Assembly: GCA_949743955.1 (NCBI GenBank)
Contig: CATJVQ010000041.1
Span: 1-56,485 of the forward strand
Origin: an uncultured Oscillospiraceae bacterium
GTDB taxonomy: Bacteria > Bacillota > Clostridia > Oscillospirales > Ruminococcaceae
DNA: 56,485 bases
Direction: 5' to 3'
The notes under the pieces were generated by a model. That model did no database searches and was not told where the DNA came from. It saw only the letters and a list, made by a program, of their open reading frames with translations. The position numbers and the translations under genes are program-made. Positions within the stretch are counted from its first letter, which is position 1, and the number at the start of each line of letters is the position of its first letter. Of this stretch, positions 26,740 through 33,764 are shown piece after piece.

Positions 26740-27297
26740 CTAACCATTCATCGCGCGGGCCAGAAGGACGAGAGGATCCTCCCCGCTCTCGAAAAGGGAG
26801 CTAATCCACGAAAGATCGTCCTTGCGGGCGAGGTTATCCACATTCGAGCCCACCCAGCCGAGGTATTCCAGGAGGAGCGCTTCGCGCTCCGGCCGCACAG
26901 CGGACGTGTCCGCGGCATAAGAGGGGCCGTTCTCCATCTCCATGAGGAACACGGTGCATCCCGTTTCGGCACACTGGCGGCGGGTCTCCTGCACCGTCTC
27001 GGAGGTGCCGTCATAGAGATAGAGCATTTTCACGTCGTCAGAGGAGAGGATCACCGGATCCGCCGCCCCCTCGAGCAGCGACGAAAAGCGCGGGGAATCC
27101 GCGAGCTCCGGCACGCTCTGGCAGTGCTCGAGCGCTTTATACAGCGCGTCCTTGCTCAGGCGGGCGGGTGCGGCGTAAACAGCGTCGCTGCCGCTCAGGC
27201 TCCCGTACGGCGGAAGCGCTGCGCCGGCCGCGCCTGCCAAGAGTGCGAGCAGGAGGACGGACAGGACGGTCAGTTTCGTAAACCGTTTAGCGGACAT
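26740..27297 (-). CDS. Secreted or membrane-anchored protein of unknown function
   Basis: A 185-residue protein with a clear N-terminal hydrophobic export signal (KLTVLSVLLLALLAGAAGAA). The rest is soluble, acidic and alanine/leucine-rich, with two cysteines (CQSVPEL, CAETGCTVF). I do not recognise the family. AGGAGGTG lies 9 nt before the ATG. It follows two other secreted proteins on the same strand with a 49-bp gap and may belong to their unit, though its GC content is higher than theirs. Confidence 0.65.
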   Translation of the reverse strand: MSAKRFTKLTVLSVLLLALLAGAAGAALPPYGSLSGSDAVYAAPARLSKDALYKALEHCQSVPELADSPRFSSLLEGAADPVILSSDDVKMLYLYDGTSETVQETRRQCAETGCTVFLMEMENGPSYAADTSAVRPEREALLLEYLGWVGSNVDNLARKDDLSWISSLFESGEDPLVLLARAMNG

Positions 27298-27346
27298 GCG
27301 GGAACACCTCCTGTTATGTAATAGGGTTAGATTTCTGCGGTGTTAT

Positions 27347-28084
27347 TCAACCACCAGTGGGGGGACAATACTTCCCCCTTTCATCCCGATGCTCCTCTCC
27401 TAAAACGACGGCCCCATACAAAATATCTTCGGAATTCGCAGAAATATCATCGAACACACTTGAGACACTATATAGTTTATCTATCTCAAGTTTTCCTCCC
27501 CGGATGTTTTTGGGCAGATAGTATTCGACAGAGCCGTCCGTAAGGAGAATTCCTTCTGCATACATGGGGATTCCTAAAAACATCGCGGTAGTGGCATCAA
27601 GATTCAAGTCCGAATCCTCCAACTGCTTTTGAAGTTCCTCATCAATATTCAGCGCGTATGTAGCGCCATTATCTCCTACGAATACCTGTTTGATTCTGCC
27701 GTCCGGCCTGACAATCGCTGTCCCAACCCCCCGATCTTTTTGATTACAAAGGGCATAGTACAGATTTACGGAATGGGCCATTTCTACCAAAGATCCTGTT
27801 TCTTCATATAGATCAAAGAATTCCGACTGTCCCTCCTTTGTTGAAATATCAATATTGATCGAATTCATTTCCGCGAATGATGAACGATTCAGTACATTGC
27901 GGCTGTCATTCATCGCATATGTTACCGGCATCTCTTTATAATACGAGTCATAAATTGTTTTGATATTCTCTGTGGTCAAAATATTCTTACCGTCAGTAGA
28001 AGCATAAGAAAAGGCACTTATGCTCATCGAAACGAATACCGCAATAGCAAGAATAAACGTCAAAAATGAAGATTTATTTTTCAT
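27347..28084 (-). CDS. Secreted protein of unknown function
   Basis: A 245-residue protein with a signal peptide (FLTFILAIAVFVSMSISAFSYA) and a mature domain without recognisable motifs. The middle, with GTAIVRPDGRIKQVFVGDNG, looks like a beta-rich extracellular domain. Base composition is markedly AT-rich compared with the flanks, suggesting acquisition by transfer. It is 19 bp downstream of the next small secreted gene and certainly shares its transcript. The pair might work together at the cell surface; nothing shows how. Confidence 0.7.
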   Translation of the reverse strand: MKNKSSFLTFILAIAVFVSMSISAFSYASTDGKNILTTENIKTIYDSYYKEMPVTYAMNDSRNVLNRSSFAEMNSINIDISTKEGQSEFFDLYEETGSLVEMAHSVNLYYALCNQKDRGVGTAIVRPDGRIKQVFVGDNGATYALNIDEELQKQLEDSDLNLDATTAMFLGIPMYAEGILLTDGSVEYYLPKNIRGGKLEIDKLYSVSSVFDDISANSEDILYGAVVLGEEHRDERGKYCPPTGG

Positions 28085-28103
28085 ATTTATATCCTCCTCT
28101 AAA

Positions 28104-28565
28104 TCAATAGGTCAGATAAATGCCTCCGTACATAACTGTGCTGGGATACGCATGACAATAAAATCCATCATAAAGAAGATCACTTTTATAGACATCAATA
28201 TGATTGGAGGTTCTCCAAGGATCCGAAAGAAGAATATTATCATGTGTGTCATCAACCCAATAAGCAAAAGTTGAATGCCCTTTATATGATTTTCCACTTA
28301 CATACGGGGGCCTTTCATCATACAGATTGATGCCAACAATATCATCAGCAAGGATTTCGTCCATAATATCTTTAAACTCTGATGTTCCACTTATATAATC
28401 CCATGTAGCATTTCTAAAAGCGGAACTATTTATGGACTTCATTGCCTTTATCATGTCTGATGATTCAACACGAATTTTACATGCCGCTCCAGCCATAACT
28501 GCATAAATGGGCATCAGTGTCAATGCCACTAAAATGCCTGCAAACAGCCTTTTCAATTTTTTCAT
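28104..28565 (-). CDS. Small secreted protein, possibly the C-terminal half of a C39-like peptidase
   Basis: A 153-residue exported protein (signal KRLFAGILVALTLMPIYAVMAGA). The segment GHSTFAYWVDDTHDNILLSD followed by PW resembles the His/Asp half of papain-like C39 domains (a histidine after glycine, then a DPW-type strand). The usual N-terminal catalytic cysteine block is absent, so it is either an inactive relative or a truncated one. That reading is tentative. The gene is AT-rich. It lies upstream of the 245-residue secreted protein and downstream of the sigma/anti-sigma pair. Confidence 0.6.
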   Translation of the reverse strand: MKKLKRLFAGILVALTLMPIYAVMAGAACKIRVESSDMIKAMKSINSSAFRNATWDYISGTSEFKDIMDEILADDIVGINLYDERPPYVSGKSYKGHSTFAYWVDDTHDNILLSDPWRTSNHIDVYKSDLLYDGFYCHAYPSTVMYGGIYLTY

Positions 28566-28655
28566 AACTTTTCCCCTTTTCCCTGTTAAGATAGCTGCCT
28601 CTCACACAGCCTCACCTATATAACGCATAAAAGGGAGGAATGTCACAAGATATTT

Positions 28656-28717
28656 TTAAATTTTTATGTTTTCGGCGATTTTCACAATTTTTATCAGTTC
28701 AAGTTGGCTTCCATGCA
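28656..28717 (-). pseudogene. Out-of-frame C-terminal remnant of the DUF4367 protein
   Basis: In the frame shifted by one base, this segment encodes VHGSQLELIKIVKIAENIKI and stops at 28656. It restores the usual C-terminal helix of the family. Inserting one T in the homopolymer at 28726-28730 would fuse it to the upstream frame. Confidence 0.6.
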
Positions 28718-29395
28718 CTATAAATAAAAATGATCATCATGAAAGACTATTTTCCACCCATGTTTTTCAATCTGAATTCCTTCCATTCCTTGAATTGATA
28801 TCGCTTTAACCTCTGCATCTTCCGTATCAATTCCAATTTCATCGCATTCTTTTATATTCAGAATAGAAATTTCGATATAATCATCAGAATCTGTTTCATT
28901 TTCATATGCAAATGTACACCGCGAAGAACTGGACATTATCTCCGCCAGCTCATACTCCTCCGGGATATAGGCGGGATAATAGAGCGGCCCCTCCCATTCG
29001 GGATCGATCTGTGCTTTCAGGGCGTCCGCCTCCTCGGAGGTGACAAACTCAATTTTCGTATGCGTTCCCACATCGTGCAGCAGGAACTGGAACATCCCCC
29101 GATAATTCGCGTAAGCGCCCACACTCGCCAGAATCAGCGCGAGAATCACCGCCTGTGCCACCCTCAGCGGACGGCGCATCCGAGGCCGCGGAAGAACGGT
29201 TTCCTGTCTCCGGCTCTGACGGCGGTAAAAGCGCTCCGTCTCCCGCCAGAGACGCCAGCGAAAACGCAGCGACGGCCTCTCCCTTTCGGCATACGTCTCC
29301 ATCAACTCCCGCGCCGCCTCGTCCTCCTCAAGGGACACGGTCCGCGCGGCGTCCTCGAGCAGCAGCTGGAACAGTTCGTCCCGCATGTCAGCCAT
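28718..29395 (-). CDS. DUF4367-type anti-sigma-like membrane protein, truncated by a frameshift
   Basis: A 225-residue protein: an N-terminal cytoplasmic helical part, one transmembrane helix (VAQAVILALILASVGAYANY), and an extracellular DUF4367-like domain (LYYPAYIPEEYELAEIM ... GIQIEKHGWKIVFHDDHFYL). It starts at 29395, overlapping the sigma gene stop by 8 bp, so translation is coupled. The frame ends abruptly at 28718. The next frame continues as HGSQLELIKI then VKIAENIKI to a TAA at 28656, which is the expected DUF4367 ending, so a one-base loss in the A5 tract (T5 in the gene) at 28726-28730 is likely. It may still fold. Confidence 0.75.
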   Translation of the reverse strand: MADMRDELFQLLLEDAARTVSLEEDEAARELMETYAERERPSLRFRWRLWRETERFYRRQSRRQETVLPRPRMRRPLRVAQAVILALILASVGAYANYRGMFQFLLHDVGTHTKIEFVTSEEADALKAQIDPEWEGPLYYPAYIPEEYELAEIMSSSSRCTFAYENETDSDDYIEISILNIKECDEIGIDTEDAEVKAISIQGMEGIQIEKHGWKIVFHDDHFYL

Positions 29396-29855
29396 TATTC
29401 TCCACCTCCGCTTCCTCAAGCTGTTTCCTGAGCTTTTCCCTGAGCCGTTTCAGGCGCATCGCCACGGCGCCGCGCGAGAGCCCGAGGAGATCCGCCGCCC
29501 GCAGGCGCAGATCCCACCGCTCCGCCTGATCCTCTGCTCCATCCTCCCTATCGGCCTGCATGTCCTCAAGCGGAAGCGTCCGTTCCCTCTCCCGGCTCTC
29601 CCGGCGCTGGATATCAATGATTTTCCACTTCACTGTATAAACGATGAGACCCAGCCGAATATCACACAAATTTAAATTTTTTTCTTCCGCCCGGCGGATC
29701 AGGGCACAGAACGCCTCCTGTACGGCCTCCTCTGCTTTGATACGGCTGCCGAGCCGGGAACGGGCAAAGGAAACCATGGCCCCGGCGTACCGGCGGAACA
29801 GCCGGTCGAAACCGGCACGCTGCGCCTCACTCAGTTCCCAATAGGACGATACCAC
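29388..29855 (-). CDS. ECF-like sigma factor with a shortened region 4
   Basis: A 155-residue sigma-70-family protein. Region 2 is recognisable (FDRLFRRYAGAMVSFARSRL, EAVQEAFCALIRRA, VYTVKWKIIDIQRRE), and so is the end of region 4 (AADLLGLSRGAVAMRLKRLR). The roughly 20 residues that normally open region 4 (the LPxxYRxVxxLRY helix) are missing between AEDQAE and RWDLRLR, so -35 recognition may be impaired. I chose the GTG at 29855 with GGGAGGA 7 nt upstream; the ATG at 29891 has no ribosome site. It is translationally coupled to the anti-sigma-like gene. It may have controlled the three secreted genes downstream. Confidence 0.75.
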   Translation of the reverse strand: MVSSYWELSEAQRAGFDRLFRRYAGAMVSFARSRLGSRIKAEEAVQEAFCALIRRAEEKNLNLCDIRLGLIVYTVKWKIIDIQRRESRERERTLPLEDMQADREDGAEDQAERWDLRLRAADLLGLSRGAVAMRLKRLREKLRKQLEEAEVENNG

Positions 29856-29975
29856 AGAGCATCCTCCCTCTTCCGATTGAGTTCCCGGCATCTTTACGGA
29901 CAACCGGTTTTTTAATCGTAGCATAAAAGCAGGCGTTTATCATTTTTTCATCCCGGAAGCATTTTGAAAGCACAG

Positions 29976-30009
29976 AAAAACCGGCAGAATCTGTATGATT
30001 CTGCCGGTC
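29976..30009 (-). terminator. Terminator of the Gly-Arg-His tRNA unit
   Basis: On the minus strand ACCGGCAGAAT / ATTCTGCCGGT with a 5-6 nt loop is followed by T5, just after the tRNA-His CCA. Confidence 0.82.
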
Positions 30010-30014
30010 ATTTT

Positions 30015-30092
30015 TGGGGTGGATAGTGGGACTCGAACCCACGGCCTCCAGGGCCACAACCTGGCGCGCTAACCAACTGCGCCATACCCACC
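30015..30092 (-). tRNA. tRNA-His (anticodon GTG)
   Basis: The acceptor GTGGGTA pairs with TATCCAC, with the extra 5' G (G-1) opposite C73 that marks tRNA-His. The anticodon stem CCAGG/CCTGG holds the loop TTGTGGC. CCA is encoded. Confidence 0.95.
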
Positions 30093-30107
30093 ATATAAAA
30101 GTAAAAC

Positions 30108-30184
30108 TGGCGCGCCAAGAGGGACTCGAACCCCCGGCCTACTGCTTAGAAGGCAGTTGCTCTATCCTGCTGAGCTATTGGCGC
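30108..30184 (-). tRNA. tRNA-Arg (anticodon TCT)
   Basis: The acceptor GCGCCAA pairs with TTGGCGC. The anticodon stem ACTGC/GCAGT holds the loop CTTCTAA. CCA is encoded. It is the middle gene of a three-tRNA transcript. Confidence 0.95.
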
Positions 30185-30206
30185 AAAGGAAGCCTCTCAG
30201 TGCGAA

Positions 30207-30280
30207 TGGAGCGGGTGATGGGAATCGAACCCACGCCGCCAGCTTGGAAGGCTGGAGTTCTACCATTGAACTACACCCGC
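30207..30280 (-). tRNA. tRNA-Gly (anticodon TCC)
   Basis: The acceptor GCGGGTG pairs with CACCCGC. The stem CCAGC/GCTGG holds the loop CTTCCAA. CCA is encoded. It is the first gene of the Gly-Arg-His transcript and nearly identical in its arms to the CCC isoacceptor at 456-529. Confidence 0.95.
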
Positions 30281-30319
30281 ACATCCCCGAACGCCCCTGT
30301 GTCTTACAAGGCGTTTTAT

Positions 30320-30348
30320 ATTTTATCAAATTTTTCATCCCTTGTCAA
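30320..30348 (-). promoter_or_regulatory. Promoter of the Gly-Arg-His tRNA unit
   Basis: On the minus strand TTGACA (30343-30348), a 17-bp spacer and TAAAAT (30320-30325), about 40 bp before the first tRNA. Confidence 0.8.
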
Positions 30349-30467
30349 GCGCCTCCGGGCAAATCATGCAGGGATTGTTACAGGAGCTAAAGACGCACAG
30401 CATATAAAGCCGGGAAACAGCTCCGATCTATATGGAGAGAATGAACGCTGAATTCTTTCAAAGACAC

Positions 30468-30506
30468 AAAAAATCCCGAAGCCCTGATCAAAAACGGCTT
30501 CGGGAT
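30468..30506 (-). terminator. Terminator of tRNA-Pro
   Basis: On the minus strand ATCCCGAAGCC / GGCTTCGGGAT with a 12-nt loop is followed by T6, directly after the tRNA CCA. Confidence 0.85.
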
Positions 30507-30507
30507 C

Positions 30508-30584
30508 TGGTCCGAGTGGCGGGACTTGAACCCACGGCCTCTACCACCCCAAGGTAGCGCGCTACCAATCTGCGCCACACCCGG
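30508..30584 (-). tRNA. tRNA-Pro (anticodon GGG)
   Basis: The acceptor CCGGGTG pairs with CACTCGG (one wobble), followed by A73 and an encoded CCA. The anticodon stem CTACC/GGTAG holds the loop TTGGGGT, giving anticodon GGG. Confidence 0.93.
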
Positions 30585-30601
30585 ACATCTCAACTTTTTA
30601 T

Positions 30602-30630
30602 ATTTTACCACAGGGAGCTTGAAAAAGCAA
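30602..30630 (-). promoter_or_regulatory. Promoter of tRNA-Pro
   Basis: On the minus strand TTGCTT (30625-30630), a 17-bp spacer and TAAAAT (30602-30607), 18 bp before the tRNA. Confidence 0.65.
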
Positions 30631-30762
30631 TAGAAAAAATGAAAATTGTCCTGTTAACATGACATGAATCCAATGCCGATATACCTCCGCAACTTTGAGA
30701 GAGCTTTTTCCTGCCCGGAAATCCAGGCGCGCCCGCACTCCCCCTTAAAAAGGGGCAACGGT

Positions 30763-30792
30763 TTTGCCCGCTATACGGGCAAATCGTTTTTT
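30763..30792 (+). terminator. Terminator-like hairpin upstream of pyrB
   Basis: TTTGCCCG-ctata-CGGGCAAA is followed by tcg and T6 on the plus strand. No plus-strand gene lies upstream, so it is either a leader attenuator or an insulator. A second hairpin, CGGCAC-12-GTGCCG (30801-30824), lies between it and the pyrB -35 box. Confidence 0.55.
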
Positions 30793-30824
30793 GCGGATAC
30801 CGGCACAAAATTGCGCTGGTGCCG

Positions 30825-30853
30825 TAGACAAGCTCTGAATGAGAGAGTATAAT
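30825..30853 (+). promoter_or_regulatory. Promoter of pyrBI
   Basis: TAGACA (30825-30830), a 17-bp spacer and TATAAT (30848-30853), about 28 bp before the GTG start. Confidence 0.65.
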
Positions 30854-30881
30854 AATTCGGAACAGAAAGGAGTGAAGCACT

Positions 30882-31817
30882 GTGAGGCATCTCATCGATC
30901 CGCTGGATTTCACAGTGGAGGAAACTGGGGCACTGCTGGACCTGAGCGAGTGCATCGCACAGAATCCGGAGAGCTACAGCGAGACATGCACGCATAAAAA
31001 ACTGGCGACGCTCTTCTACGAGCCGAGCACCCGCACCCGCCTGAGCTTCGAATCGGCGATGCTCCGCCTTGGCGGAAGCGTGCTCGGCTTCGCTACGGCG
31101 GACAGCAGCTCTGCCGCGAAGGGGGAGAGCGTGGCGGACACCATCCGCACTGTCTCCTGCTATGCGGACATCTGCGCCATGCGCCACCCGAAGGAGGGCG
31201 CGCCGCTGCAGGCCGCGCGGTATTCACGCATCCCGCTTATCAACGCCGGGGACGGCGGACACCAGCATCCCACCCAGACACTCACGGACCTTTGCACCAT
31301 CCGCCGCCGGAAGGGGCGGCTCGGGGATCTGACTATCGGCCTGTGCGGGGACCTCAAGTTCGGCCGGACGGTGCATTCACTTGTCAAATCCCTCGTGCGG
31401 TACCCGGATGTCCGGTTTGTGCTCATCTCGCCGGAGGAGCTGCGTGTACCCGACTACATCATCGGGGAGGTGCTGCGCCCGGCGAGGGCAGCGTTCCGGG
31501 AGGAGACATCGCTCGAAAAGGCGATGCCGGAGCTCGACATTCTCTACATGACACGTGTCCAGCGTGAGCGCTTCTTTAACGAGGAGGACTACGTGCGCTT
31601 AAAGGATACATACATCCTCACGTCGGACAAGATGAAGAATGCCCGGCCGGATCTGGCGGTGCTGCATCCGCTGCCGCGCGTGAACGAAATTGCGCTCGAG
31701 ATCGACGATGATCCGCGCGCGGCCTACTTCGAGCAGGTGCAGAATGGTGTCTGGGTGCGCATGGCGCTCATCATGACCCTGCTCGGCCTGACAGGAAAGG
31801 GGGAGCGGACATGCTGA
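30882..31817 (+). CDS. pyrB: Aspartate carbamoyltransferase, catalytic subunit
   Basis: A 311-residue enzyme for the committed step of pyrimidine synthesis (carbamoyl phosphate + aspartate). The carbamoyl-phosphate motif is [16 protein letters not shown], with further active-site segments [13 protein letters not shown] and [10 protein letters not shown]. The start is GTG at 30882 with AAGGAG 9 nt upstream. Its stop overlaps pyrI by 7 bp, so the two subunits are translated together, consistent with a dodecameric, nucleotide-regulated ATCase. Confidence 0.96.
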   Translation: MRHLIDPLDFTVEETGALLDLSECIAQNPESYSETCTHKKLATLFYEPSTRTRLSFESAMLRLGGSVLGFATADSSSAAKGESVADTIRTVSCYADICAMRHPKEGAPLQAARYSRIPLINAGDGGHQHPTQTLTDLCTIRRRKGRLGDLTIGLCGDLKFGRTVHSLVKSLVRYPDVRFVLISPEELRVPDYIIGEVLRPARAAFREETSLEKAMPELDILYMTRVQRERFFNEEDYVRLKDTYILTSDKMKNARPDLAVLHPLPRVNEIALEIDDDPRAAYFEQVQNGVWVRMALIMTLLGLTGKGERTC

Positions 31818-32227
31818 ATATCGACGCCATCCAGAACGGGATCGTTATCGACCACATCCAGTCGGGGACAGGCATGAAGCTCTATAACCTTCTGGGCCTC
31901 GCGGAGCTCGACTGCTGTGTCGCGATTATCCAGAACGCCCGCTCGAATAAGTACGGCAAGAAGGACATCATCAAGATCGAGGGGATAGAGACCATCGACC
32001 TCTCCATCCTCGGTTACGTCGACTCCAACATCACCGTGGACGTCATCCGCGACGGTGTCATCGCGCAGAAGCAGCAGCTCGTCCCGCCGCAGAAGCTGGT
32101 GAACGTCATCCGCTGCAAAAACCCGCGCTGCATCACAAGCGCGGAGGAGGCTATCGACCAGGTCTTCCTCCTCGGCTCCGGCGGACGTTACCGCTGCGCC
32201 TACTGCGAGCAGGAATACCACGCGTAA
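31811..32227 (+). CDS. pyrI: Aspartate carbamoyltransferase, regulatory subunit
   Basis: A 138-residue allosteric chain. The N-terminal ferredoxin-like nucleotide-binding domain ([16 protein letters not shown] ... [10 protein letters not shown]) leads to a C-terminal zinc domain with CKNPRC and CAYC (C-x4-C, C-x2-C). It confers ATP/CTP control on PyrB. This form is common in clostridia and enterobacteria but absent from Bacillus. Confidence 0.95.
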   Translation: MLNIDAIQNGIVIDHIQSGTGMKLYNLLGLAELDCCVAIIQNARSNKYGKKDIIKIEGIETIDLSILGYVDSNITVDVIRDGVIAQKQQLVPPQKLVNVIRCKNPRCITSAEEAIDQVFLLGSGGRYRCAYCEQEYHA

Positions 32228-32240
32228 CACGCGCAGCAAA

Positions 32241-32280
32241 AAAGAAAAAGGCCCGTCCGCATGGACGGGCCTTTTTCTTT
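32241..32280. terminator. Perfect bidirectional terminator between pyrI and the flavodiiron gene
   Basis: Two perfect 18-bp arms (AAAGAAAAAGGCCCGTCC and its complement) with a GCAT loop. Its last base is the first base of the flavodiiron stop codon. Confidence 0.9.
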
Positions 32281-33491
32281 TAAAGTGATTCCGCAAATTC
32301 TTTCCCGAAGCTGACAGCGGCAGCGAGCTCTTCCTCGCTCGGGACGAAGTTGACCTTCAGTCCCTCGCCGAAGACCTTGCACTTGAGCTGCGCGAGCCGC
32401 GTGCACAGCGCCGGAACGGCCTCACCGCTCCAGCCATAGGAGCCAAAGACAGCGGCGGGGCGCTTCTGGATGTTAATCGCATCAATATGCGAGAGAAGCT
32501 GCCACACAGGCGGGACAGCGTCCTTATTGATGGTGGGCGAGCCGACAAGGAATGCGTTGCTCCCCATGAGGCGCGCGCCGAGATCCGCCATGTCCTCGTC
32601 AATAATATTGAAGAGCTCCACCTTCGCCTCCGGCTTCACAGAGAGAATCCCCTCCCGGATGGCTTCGGCCGTGCGGGCGGTATGGCCATAGGCGGTGCAG
32701 TAGAAGATGGGGATGGTGCAGGCATCGTTCTTCTGCGGCTGCGCCCAGGTCCGGTAGCAGTCGAGCGCGTTCTGGAGCTGCCCGCCCTTCGTGAGGACAG
32801 GGCCGTGCGAATTCGCGCAGACGGCGATATCCAGCCCCGCGATTTTCTCGAGCCCTTTGAGTACATAGGGCTTAAAGGGGCCGAATATAGCGTCGAAATA
32901 ATTTTTGAGGGCGCTCTGGTAAGCGTTTGGATACGTGATGGCGGTATCGATCATCCGCGGCTCGCAGTAGTGGCTGCCCAGAAAATCGCAGGAGAAGAGC
33001 ACGCCCTCCGCCTCAAACCAGGTGAACATGCTGTCCGGCCAGTGCAGGAACGGCGCGTTGATGAAGCGGAGCGTCTTCCCTGCGCCGAGGTCGAGGGTCT
33101 CCCCATCGCCGACAGCGCGCACCCGCAGGTCCGGCAGATTCGTGATGGCGCGCAGATAGATGGCCGCCGCACGCGAGGCGATAATCTCCGCCTGCGGGGC
33201 GCATTCTGTCAGACGCCGCAGCGCGCCACTGTGATCCGGCTCGGTGTGGTTGAGGATGATATAATCAATCTCCCCCGGATCGCATACGGCGCGGATATTT
33301 TCCAGAAACTCCTCAAAGAAGGAGTTGTGGCAGGTTTCAACGAGGGCAGTCTTTTCGCCCCGGATAAGGTAGGCGTTATAGCTGGTGCCATAGTCGGTGC
33401 GCATGACGATGTCGAACACGCGCAGATTGGGGTTGAGCGCGCCCACGGAATAGACGGACGCACTGATTTGACGGGTCATTTCCACATTCAT
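32280..33491 (-). CDS. A-type flavoprotein (flavodiiron protein, FprA family)
   Basis: A 403-residue oxygen or nitric-oxide reductase. The N-terminal metallo-beta-lactamase domain holds the diiron ligands (NHTEPDHSGAL with H-x-E-x-D-H; LHWPDSMFT; SCDFLGSHY; ANSHGPV). The C-terminal flavodoxin domain binds FMN (FYCTAYGHTARTAEAI, GSPTINKDAVPP, FGSYGWSGEAV). It sits 30 bp after rubredoxin, its usual electron donor, forming an O2-scavenging pair. The ATG at 33491 abuts its purine-rich site; an in-frame GTG at 33485 is a reasonable alternative start. Confidence 0.95.
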   Translation of the reverse strand: MNVEMTRQISASVYSVGALNPNLRVFDIVMRTDYGTSYNAYLIRGEKTALVETCHNSFFEEFLENIRAVCDPGEIDYIILNHTEPDHSGALRRLTECAPQAEIIASRAAAIYLRAITNLPDLRVRAVGDGETLDLGAGKTLRFINAPFLHWPDSMFTWFEAEGVLFSCDFLGSHYCEPRMIDTAITYPNAYQSALKNYFDAIFGPFKPYVLKGLEKIAGLDIAVCANSHGPVLTKGGQLQNALDCYRTWAQPQKNDACTIPIFYCTAYGHTARTAEAIREGILSVKPEAKVELFNIIDEDMADLGARLMGSNAFLVGSPTINKDAVPPVWQLLSHIDAINIQKRPAAVFGSYGWSGEAVPALCTRLAQLKCKVFGEGLKVNFVPSEEELAAAVSFGKEFAESL

Positions 33492-33521
33492 CCTTTCGTG
33501 CGCTTCATACGTTCCGCGCGC

Positions 33522-33680
33522 TTACTGTTCCTCGAACATGGTCTTGTCCACGCCGCACATCGGGCAGACAAAATCGTCAGGCACGTCCGCCCACTTCGTC
33601 CCGGCCGGGACACCGTTCTCCGGGCTGCCCGCCGCCTCATCATAAACATAACCGCAAACTGTGCAAACATATTTCGCCAT
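33522..33680 (-). CDS. Rubredoxin
   Basis: A 52-residue electron carrier with one iron held by two cysteine pairs: [12 protein letters not shown] and [10 protein letters not shown]. The ATG at 33680 follows GGGAGGA; the longer open frame is not real. It is first in a two-gene unit with the flavodiiron protein, to which it most likely delivers electrons for oxygen reduction. Confidence 0.97.
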   Translation of the reverse strand: MAKYVCTVCGYVYDEAAGSPENGVPAGTKWADVPDDFVCPMCGVDKTMFEEQ

Positions 33681-33705
33681 TTTGTAATTTCCTCCCTTTT
33701 TTATC

Positions 33706-33721
33706 AAGAAAAATTTTTCTT
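33706..33721. promoter_or_regulatory. 16-bp palindrome in the rubredoxin leader
   Basis: AAGAAAAATTTTTCTT is a perfect palindrome between the -10 box and the ribosome site of rubredoxin. It could be a repressor site for an oxidative-stress regulator. Confidence 0.5.
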
Positions 33722-33735
33722 TATGACCTGTGATA

Positions 33736-33764
33736 AATATATACCAATATTGTCCACTTGTCAA
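33736..33764 (-). promoter_or_regulatory. Promoter of the rubredoxin-flavodiiron unit
   Basis: On the minus strand TTGACA (33759-33764), a 17-bp spacer and TATATT (33736-33741). The -35 overlaps the final codons of rsgA. No clear terminator lies between rsgA and this promoter, so read-through from the long upstream operon is possible. Confidence 0.75.

Noticed and set aside
26740-29855. A complete bacteriocin or phage-related island.
   Set aside because: There is no transporter, immunity gene, recombinase or leader-peptide motif; only the AT-rich composition and secreted proteins support an accessory region.
30015-30584. The tRNA cluster as an integration site of a mobile element.
   Set aside because: No integrase, no direct repeat of a tRNA 3' end nearby; the four tRNAs are complete with their own promoters and terminators.
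30664-30852. A 62-codon plus-strand frame before pyrB as a possible leader peptide.
   Set aside because: It lacks a convincing ribosome site and ends within the -10 box of the pyrB promoter; its content reflects the hairpins it crosses. A pyrimidine leader peptide would need a T-rich coding run before the terminator, which is not seen.
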